This document shows, piece by piece, positions 57,705 through 64,000 of a stretch of DNA of 64,000 bases (within the stretch, counting starts at the first letter, position 1; each line of letters begins with the position of its first letter). This DNA is from Sulfurimonas sp. (GTDB taxonomy: Bacteria; Campylobacterota; Campylobacteria; Campylobacterales; Sulfurimonadaceae), in NCBI GenBank assembly GCA_028689055.1, contig JAQTWZ010000005.1, positions 29,647 to 93,646 of the forward strand, read 5' to 3'. The notes below the pieces were generated by a model. It saw only the letters and a list, made by a program, of their open reading frames with translations, was not told the origin of the DNA and did no database searches. The translations under genes were made by a program, and so were the position numbers.

Positions 57705-60700
57705 TTAGCGCTCTTGTGTTGTCAAAAGATGCACAAAAGCATCGACAAAATTTTTGTCCGTCTCTTTTGGAGAAAGTTTATAAAAACTCTCCCAAGCCTG
57801 AGCTTTTTGCTCATCATAGTTACCATCTATATTGTGTTTGCTCCAAGCGATTTTGACAGCATGACCAATCAAAACATCAAGTATAATGTCACTATTGACA
57901 TAAAGCTCTGGACTTTGTCTAAATATTTTTGCCAGCGTTTTGATAAGTTCGATATTGAGTTGACGATAGTCAGGTGCTTCGATACTTTGCAAAAGCGTGT
58001 CGATATGCAGCTCAAAACTTCTCTCACCCGGAGTAAACTCATGAGTGCTCTCTGAAGAGATACGGTTTTGCAGGCTGTACTTATCTCCGACTATCAAACC
58101 TCTGCACTGTTGGAGCAGATGCCAGGTATCTTTATAAAAACATTGAGAAAGTCCGCTTATCATACCGACTTCTTCTCTCCAAAGCGCCCAATTTTCGTTG
58201 TGAGTATCTTCGTACAAAAGATACTGCGAGGTGATGTCATGTGGGTTTGAGAGTCCCGAGGCACTCAGGTTTTCCAGCTCAGAGAGTTTTTGTACTTCTT
58301 TACTAAACGACTGCAAAATCAAACGCAGTCGGTTGTAGATATCATGCGGGGCAAGAGAGAGCAGCACTTCATAAGCATCCCCGATAGCAATGGCTTTTTC
58401 TCTCACGAGTTGCCCCACGAGTAGCTGTACAAAATACCACGTACGCAGAGTGAGCATATTGGTAAAGAGCTCCGGTTCACTGCGTATCAGATGCCCTAAA
58501 TGCAAAATAATCTCCTGTGTGAGGATACTTTCAGCGATATTATTGCCACAAAATTCTTGGATGGTTTTTACGATAAACGCACTCTCATGAGGTTTTGAAA
58601 AGGTGGCTTTTTCGCTATAAGCACGTCCGACGGCGAGGCGTTTTTGTGAGATGATGATATCAAGTAAAACATCTTCGAGTCTATCATCAAACTTTTTGCT
58701 TATCTCGGCGATGTGGCGTGCTGTAGCCCAGTCATGACAAACAGATGCCATTTCATAATATTGTTGCGCGAGGGTAGAGAGCGTCAAAGAGACTTCATCT
58801 ATCTGTACTTCAAAATCCCTGCCGTGGCGTTTGCATAAAAGACCAAGTGCGTAGGCTGTTTCTGTACGGTTTTTCTTAGAGAGGAGGATATTGACTAAAA
58901 ACTCATCTTCGGCTGTATCAAATTCTTGAAGTCTTTGTGCATCCATAGGCATAGAACTCTCTGCTGTATTTGGTGCTCCACAAAGGGTTTGTTTGAGTGC
59001 GTGAAGTTCTATCTCTTTAGGTTTATAATCCTCTAAAAAATCTATACGCTCATAATCAACACTTGTGAGGAGTTGTTCGAGATGACCTGTTTTGATATTC
59101 ATAGTGGGTGTGTGTCTGTTTTGCAGCTCATGTAAAAGCTCAAGAATACTCTCTTGCGTATCATTTTGAAGCATATCTTCACGCACCAAAAAAGGAAGGA
59201 TAGGTTGTCCCGGCTGATCCCAGTGTTTTATCAAAAAGTTTATTGAAGCACGAAAATGTTGCGTCAGTAAGATGTTGTCATAAGAAAAATAAAAGCCTTG
59301 CGGGTTGAAATAGTAGGGAAGAAAAACCGTTCGCTCACCGTCAAGGATATGCAAACGAGCGGTAGTTATACTGCGAGTGACGCCAAAAGGTCTTCCCGTG
59401 AGAGAGAGTTTTTTGTTTGCCCCAAGCATTGTATGTATTTTTGATAGTTCGGCTGCATGCATGATGCGTATAGGTTTGACACTCTCTATGGTTTGACTTT
59501 GGATACCTAAGTTCAGAAGTCTTTGTGCGACATATTCGTTTGCACTGAGGATGCAGACCATAGGATAAACGCTGCGTTTATGTCCTATGCGTTTATGTCT
59601 TTGCAGAGGATCGATATCGCTTTTATCCAAAAGTCCGCTCATGATCATATCGCAAAGCATATAGAGACTTTGTGCCCAGACGAGAGGAATATTTTCATTT
59701 GGGATACGCACTTGAGAGTGTGGCTGTGCTTTTTCAGCTTCTATAGACTCTTTTGGGACGATGTAGAGTTCAGGAAGAAGCCTGACTCCATTTTCTTCGA
59801 CAAAGAGCGGTTCAAGTTTTTCTTTGTACTTTTGTATCTCTTGATGATCTTCACGCATGATTGCATCAAGAAGCAGATAGGTGAAAAAAAGCGGCCATTC
59901 GGATTCGATGTTTTCAAACTCACGCAGTTCAGAAGGCTCATAGTGCAGACGGGATTCATCTTCGAGCATACTTTGATGTCCATCAAGCAAAAAGCGTTTG
60001 CATCCATAAGATCCGGCTAGTTTTTTGAGTATCTTTTTGCGTGTACGCGCTACCAGTTCTTCATCTTCTACGGCGTATGCAGGATATCCGATGATACTCA
60101 AAAGTGCCGCGTCCGTCTCTTTGGAGTTTGATTCTCGTGGAAGCAGACCGTGAAGTGTAAAACGTGAGCGTGCGATATCGTTTGGTACGACATGGATAAG
60201 AGCTTCATTGCCTGATACATTGCCAAAAAGATTGCAACCGCTCATGGCTTCAAGAGCAGCTTTTGCCATACCTACTGAGCTACAATTTATCTCCGTCGTC
60301 CCATGATTTTTTTTATTTCCGCGCTCCCAAATACCATAATCAGGGGTACAGTAAGTGCGGCTGATATAGTGCACAAGATTTTGTACAAAATTGACTTCAT
60401 CAATCGTATAAATAATCTTAAGTCCCGAAGCACTCATCTGTGCAAGCATCAAAAGATAAAGTGAAGTGGCATCAAGCTGCAGATGTCCCCATTCATCATC
60501 ACCGACGACTGCAAGAGCGGTTGTTGTCCCATACTTAGCATGAAGTGCGTCGATAGGATTGTTGCTTTTTTTATAGGCTTCGAGTTTATCTGCTTGTCGC
60601 ATCATTGCATTTAAGAGCCCGCGCATAAGTTTGACGACACTTTGAGAGAGGAGATGTGTGCGGTAGTGCTCGGGATAAAACTTAGAGTACGAAAGCCCAA

Positions 60701-60884
60701 GTCCCCAAACGCTCATGATACTATAAACGTTGTCCCGTACCCAAGCGTCTGTGTAGTCTCCATGAGCAGTGATAGCCGTACTTGCGGGCAAAAGCCCTGT
60801 TATGGGATCTTGACGGGAGAGAATAATCTTCTCTATTGATTGATACTGTTTTTCAAGTAAAGGGGCTATTTTCTCTAAGTTCAT
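57705..60884 (-). CDS. Phosphorylase-kinase alpha/beta-like (GH15-related) protein
   Basis: DPITGLLPASTAITAHGDYTDAWVRDNVYSIMSVWGL, ALAVVGDDEWGHLQLDATSLYLLMLAQM, YGIWERGNKKNHGTTEINCSSVGMAKAALEA. Confidence 0.85.
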   Translation of the reverse strand: MNLEKIAPLLEKQYQSIEKIILSRQDPITGLLPASTAITAHGDYTDAWVRDNVYSIMSVWGLGLSYSKFYPEHYRTHLLSQSVVKLMRGLLNAMMRQADKLEAYKKSNNPIDALHAKYGTTTALAVVGDDEWGHLQLDATSLYLLMLAQMSASGLKIIYTIDEVNFVQNLVHYISRTYCTPDYGIWERGNKKNHGTTEINCSSVGMAKAALEAMSGCNLFGNVSGNEALIHVVPNDIARSRFTLHGLLPRESNSKETDAALLSIIGYPAYAVEDEELVARTRKKILKKLAGSYGCKRFLLDGHQSMLEDESRLHYEPSELREFENIESEWPLFFTYLLLDAIMREDHQEIQKYKEKLEPLFVEENGVRLLPELYIVPKESIEAEKAQPHSQVRIPNENIPLVWAQSLYMLCDMIMSGLLDKSDIDPLQRHKRIGHKRSVYPMVCILSANEYVAQRLLNLGIQSQTIESVKPIRIMHAAELSKIHTMLGANKKLSLTGRPFGVTRSITTARLHILDGERTVFLPYYFNPQGFYFSYDNILLTQHFRASINFLIKHWDQPGQPILPFLVREDMLQNDTQESILELLHELQNRHTPTMNIKTGHLEQLLTSVDYERIDFLEDYKPKEIELHALKQTLCGAPNTAESSMPMDAQRLQEFDTAEDEFLVNILLSKKNRTETAYALGLLCKRHGRDFEVQIDEVSLTLSTLAQQYYEMASVCHDWATARHIAEISKKFDDRLEDVLLDIIISQKRLAVGRAYSEKATFSKPHESAFIVKTIQEFCGNNIAESILTQEIILHLGHLIRSEPELFTNMLTLRTWYFVQLLVGQLVREKAIAIGDAYEVLLSLAPHDIYNRLRLILQSFSKEVQKLSELENLSASGLSNPHDITSQYLLYEDTHNENWALWREEVGMISGLSQCFYKDTWHLLQQCRGLIVGDKYSLQNRISSESTHEFTPGERSFELHIDTLLQSIEAPDYRQLNIELIKTLAKIFRQSPELYVNSDIILDVLIGHAVKIAWSKHNIDGNYDEQKAQAWESFYKLSPKETDKNFVDAFVHLLTTQER

Positions 60885-60900
60885 TCTCTAACCTTTTTCA

Positions 60901-62541
60901 CTATTTCTCATACATTTTGATGTAATACTCATGCGCCATACGACCAGAGTCAAACGCAGGAAGGATATCATTCATCGCACTTTTCATCATCTGTGTCCAG
61001 TTTTGGGGTCTATCATAGTACATAGGAATAATCTCATTTTCGAGAATATCCATCATGTTTTTATTATCAAGTACGTCTTGTTGTTCCGTAGAGAGTGCGC
61101 TGCTAGCAGAAGGGATAGTAAAGGCATTGCAACCGTGTTTTGCAAATTCCGGATGCCATCCGTCATTGGTTGAGAAGTGGATAGAGCCGTTCATACTTGC
61201 GCTCATACCGCTTGTTCCGCTTGCTTCACGAGATATTCTGGGTGTATTGAGCCATACATCACTTCCATATTTGAGTGTACGGGAGAGTTTGAGTTCATAG
61301 CCTATGAGCACAGCCATATTTTTGATCTTATGACTGATATGGATGAGTTCATTAAAGGTATTGATGGCATTTGTGTCAAAAGGATAAGGTTTCCCTGCCC
61401 AGATGATTTGTACGGGATATTTTGTGTTTTCAAGCATTTTGACAAAACGCTCAAAATCTTTTTTGATAAGTCCGGGGCGTTTGTACTCTGCAAAACGGCG
61501 TGCCCATACCAGTGTCAGCACATCAGGGTCAAACATTTTGCCTGTTTGGTCTGCGACTTCATCAAACAAAAGGCGTTTGAGATGTTTTTTACGTGCGGTG
61601 AGCGCATAATCTTCATGATCATCAAGGGCTGTTCGCATTCCTTTGTCCATCCAAAAACGTCTGTTTTGGGCATTTGTGATGTAGGTGATTTCTGAGCGTC
61701 CTTCACACTCCTTCCACATACGATTCGCGACTTCACCGTGAAACTTTGAGACTGCGTTTGTCATCTTTGAAGCACGAAGCGCACCGACTGTGAGGTTAAA
61801 AGTATCATCTTTGACAAGTGTTATGTCCCCTACGCTCTGCATATCAAGCCCGTCAAAAAAACCAAAGGAGTGCAAAAGAGCCAGAGAGTGTTTTTCATTT
61901 CCCGCATCTTCTGGTGTATGTGTCGTAAAAACGACATGGCGTTTGACCTCTTCTATATCTTTGAGTTTGGAGTAAAGTTCATAGACCAAAGGCAGAGCAT
62001 GTCCTTCGTTGAGATGGTAGATATCTATTTTTTGTTTAAGCGCTTCAAGTACGCGTGTGCCGCCGATACCGAGGATGATCTCCTGAGAGATACGTGTCTC
62101 TTCGTTTGAATCGTAGAGTTTGTGTGTGATGGTACGGGAGAGAAAATCGTTTTCAGGGATATCCGTACTCAAAAGTAAAAGCGGAGCAGAACCAAAGATA
62201 TGCGGTGCTAGATAAAAGACTTTGATAGCAACATCTTTGCCGCGAATATTGACAGAAGTCAAAATGCCAAGATCATCGAGAAAATAGTAATGTTTGCGGA
62301 TAAACTCTGCTAAAAGGGAACGGTCTTCATGGCGCCCCTGATCATAATAGCCATAACTCCATAAAATCCCTATGCCTACAATGTTTTGACGCAAATCAAA
62401 AGCGCTGCGCATATGTGAACCCGATAAAAATCCCAAGCCGCCTGAGTATATTTTCAGAGCCTGATGGATTGCAAACTCCATTGAGAAGTAAGCAACGCTC
62501 TTTTTGTATTTGGCATCGAATTCGTAATCGTGTAATATCAT
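60901..62541 (-). CDS. glgP: Alpha-glucan (glycogen) phosphorylase family protein
   Basis: VAYFSMEFAIHQALKIYSGGLGFLSGSH, HLNEGHALPLVYEL, TPRISREASGTSGMSASMNGSIHFSTNDGWHPE. Confidence 0.93.
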   Translation of the reverse strand: MILHDYEFDAKYKKSVAYFSMEFAIHQALKIYSGGLGFLSGSHMRSAFDLRQNIVGIGILWSYGYYDQGRHEDRSLLAEFIRKHYYFLDDLGILTSVNIRGKDVAIKVFYLAPHIFGSAPLLLLSTDIPENDFLSRTITHKLYDSNEETRISQEIILGIGGTRVLEALKQKIDIYHLNEGHALPLVYELYSKLKDIEEVKRHVVFTTHTPEDAGNEKHSLALLHSFGFFDGLDMQSVGDITLVKDDTFNLTVGALRASKMTNAVSKFHGEVANRMWKECEGRSEITYITNAQNRRFWMDKGMRTALDDHEDYALTARKKHLKRLLFDEVADQTGKMFDPDVLTLVWARRFAEYKRPGLIKKDFERFVKMLENTKYPVQIIWAGKPYPFDTNAINTFNELIHISHKIKNMAVLIGYELKLSRTLKYGSDVWLNTPRISREASGTSGMSASMNGSIHFSTNDGWHPEFAKHGCNAFTIPSASSALSTEQQDVLDNKNMMDILENEIIPMYYDRPQNWTQMMKSAMNDILPAFDSGRMAHEYYIKMYEK

Positions 62542-62768
62542 CTAAAAATTCCTTTAAAAAATTGTATCGCATTTCAAGTTCTAAATATTCTAAAAATTGT
62601 CTCTTTTATAAGCAATAATAAACTCCTCTGATATACTTGTAGAGAAGTTAAACACTCAAGATGTTCTTTGCCTAAAATAGAATCATTTTATACTCTTTTT
62701 GTCCATAAAAGAAGGTAAACTGTTAAAAATTTATTTGAAGAATATTCATTAAATATCAAGGAGCATAT

Positions 62769-64000
62769 ATGAAAGCAGTTGTGATGGCAGGCGGATTTGG
62801 AACAAGGATACAACCACTCACAAACTCTCGTCCAAAACCGATGTTGCCAATCATCAATAGACCGATGATGCAGCACACGATGATGAATCTCAAAGATTTA
62901 GGAATTACGGAATTTATTGTTCTGCTTTATTTTAAACCTGAGATTATCCAAGACTACTTTAAAGACGGGAGTGAATTTGGTATCAAAATCACTTATGTTG
63001 TTCCTGATGATGATTATGGCACGGCGGGTGCGGTGAAGTTGGCGCAAGAGCTTATTGGTGATGAGAATTTTATCATCATCAGCGGTGACTTGGTTACGGA
63101 TTTTGATTTCCAAAAAATATTTGACTATCATAAAGAGAAAAAATCAAAACTCACTATCACCCTTACTTCTGTAGATAATCCTTTAGAATTTGGCGTCGTC
63201 ATCGCAAATGAAAACGGAAAAATCGAGAAATTTTTAGAAAAACCGAGTTGGGGTGAGGTCTTTAGCGACACTATAAATACGGGTATCTATATTATAGAAC
63301 CGGAAATACTCAACTATATCCCTAAAAATGAAAATTTTGACTTTGCAAAAGATCTGTTCCCGCGTTTGATGCGTGAGGGTATAGAGCTCATGGCAGGAAA
63401 TGCTGAGGGTTACTGGCGAGATGTTGGTAATCCTGAGAGTTACCGTGATGTCTATGATGACCTCCTAAGCGGCAAAGTAAACTTCAAAATGCCGGGGATA
63501 AAAACTGTTTTTCCTGATGGCGTTTTATACAGCGATGAGGCTTATACTCTTGATAAAAGCATCGAGATTATCGGAAATGTTGTTTTGGGTAAAAATGTCC
63601 TTCTTGAAACAGGTGTCAAACTCAACAATGTAGTCCTTGGAGACAATGTTCATATCGGACCTGATTGTAAAATCCGTAACTCCGTTATGTGGGAAAATGT
63701 ATCTGTTGGAAAAAACGCAATGCTTGATGGTTGTGTTATCTGTAACGATAATGTTATAGGCAAAAATTTTACCGTAAAAGCAGGGATGATCTTAGCGGAA
63801 GGGTGCGAAATAGGGCAGCTTGTAAATGTTGAAAAAGATGTAACTATTTGGTCACATAAAGTTATCGAAGATGCATCTATCATAAGCAACAGCCTTATTC
63901 TGGGAAGCAAATATAAAAATTCTATCTTTGAAAACGGTATGGTTGTCGGACGCTCCAATGTTGAGCTCTCGTGTGAGATGGCGACAAAACTTGCAGAAGC
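62769..64000 (+). CDS. Sugar-1-phosphate nucleotidyltransferase (ManC/GCD1-like, probably fused to a phosphohexomutase), runs off window end
   Basis: [36 protein letters not shown], left-handed beta-helix repeats; ORF open at the window end. Confidence 0.88.
   Translation, partial: MKAVVMAGGFGTRIQPLTNSRPKPMLPIINRPMMQHTMMNLKDLGITEFIVLLYFKPEIIQDYFKDGSEFGIKITYVVPDDDYGTAGAVKLAQELIGDENFIIISGDLVTDFDFQKIFDYHKEKKSKLTITLTSVDNPLEFGVVIANENGKIEKFLEKPSWGEVFSDTINTGIYIIEPEILNYIPKNENFDFAKDLFPRLMREGIELMAGNAEGYWRDVGNPESYRDVYDDLLSGKVNFKMPGIKTVFPDGVLYSDEAYTLDKSIEIIGNVVLGKNVLLETGVKLNNVVLGDNVHIGPDCKIRNSVMWENVSVGKNAMLDGCVICNDNVIGKNFTVKAGMILAEGCEIGQLVNVEKDVTIWSHKVIEDASIISNSLILGSKYKNSIFENGMVVGRSNVELSCEMATKLAE

Noticed and set aside
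59523-60020. 165-aa + strand ORF (and similar ORFs at 61177-61695, 20715-21203, 38873-39313)
   Set aside because: Antisense to strongly supported genes, low-complexity Phe/Cys/His-rich translations
1-64000. CRISPR arrays, rRNA and tRNA genes
   Set aside because: No regularly spaced direct repeats and no recognisable rRNA/tRNA sequence noticed by eye; tRNAscan/CRISPR tools were not available

Overview
This 64 kb window looks like a chromosome segment of a Campylobacterota (epsilonproteobacterial) organism, Sulfurimonas-like by gene content; that taxonomic call is inference. Core content includes an MSHA-type pilus cluster, Csd4/Csd6-like peptidoglycan enzymes, era, hslUV, rplI, argG, chaA/mgtE-like transporters, rimK with proteases, htpG, oadGAB, cheV, argD, a TolC-like protein and glycogen-metabolism genes. 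The accessory region is about 42.1-56.7 kb. It carries a tightly packed, co-oriented six-gene operon (42474-55288) that I read as an uncharacterised conflict/defence system: (1) zinc-ribbon + nucleoside-deoxyribosyltransferase-like (NDT-like) protein; (2) TPR/TRAFs-like + patatin phospholipase; (3) 1391-aa TIR-STAND NTPase; (4) DUF3892-like + MTH538-type TIR-like protein; (5) 1187-aa fusion of an HsdR_N-like nuclease domain, a degenerate HsdM-like methyltransferase, an HsdS-like region, a DndB/DGQHR-like domain and an NDT-like domain; (6) NDT-like + TRAFs-like protein. An RMD1/DUF155 gene and a type III restriction (Res) remnant follow. A second unexpected signal is the octamer AAACGCAG/CTGCGTTT. 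I counted about 41 copies by eye, balanced between strands and in several reading phases, with only one between 42.0 and 57.0 kb. Its density resembles DNA-uptake-sequence or Chi-like motifs. No rRNA, tRNA, CRISPR array, integrase or intact IS element was recognised. All assignments come from reading sequence and motifs; no searches were run.
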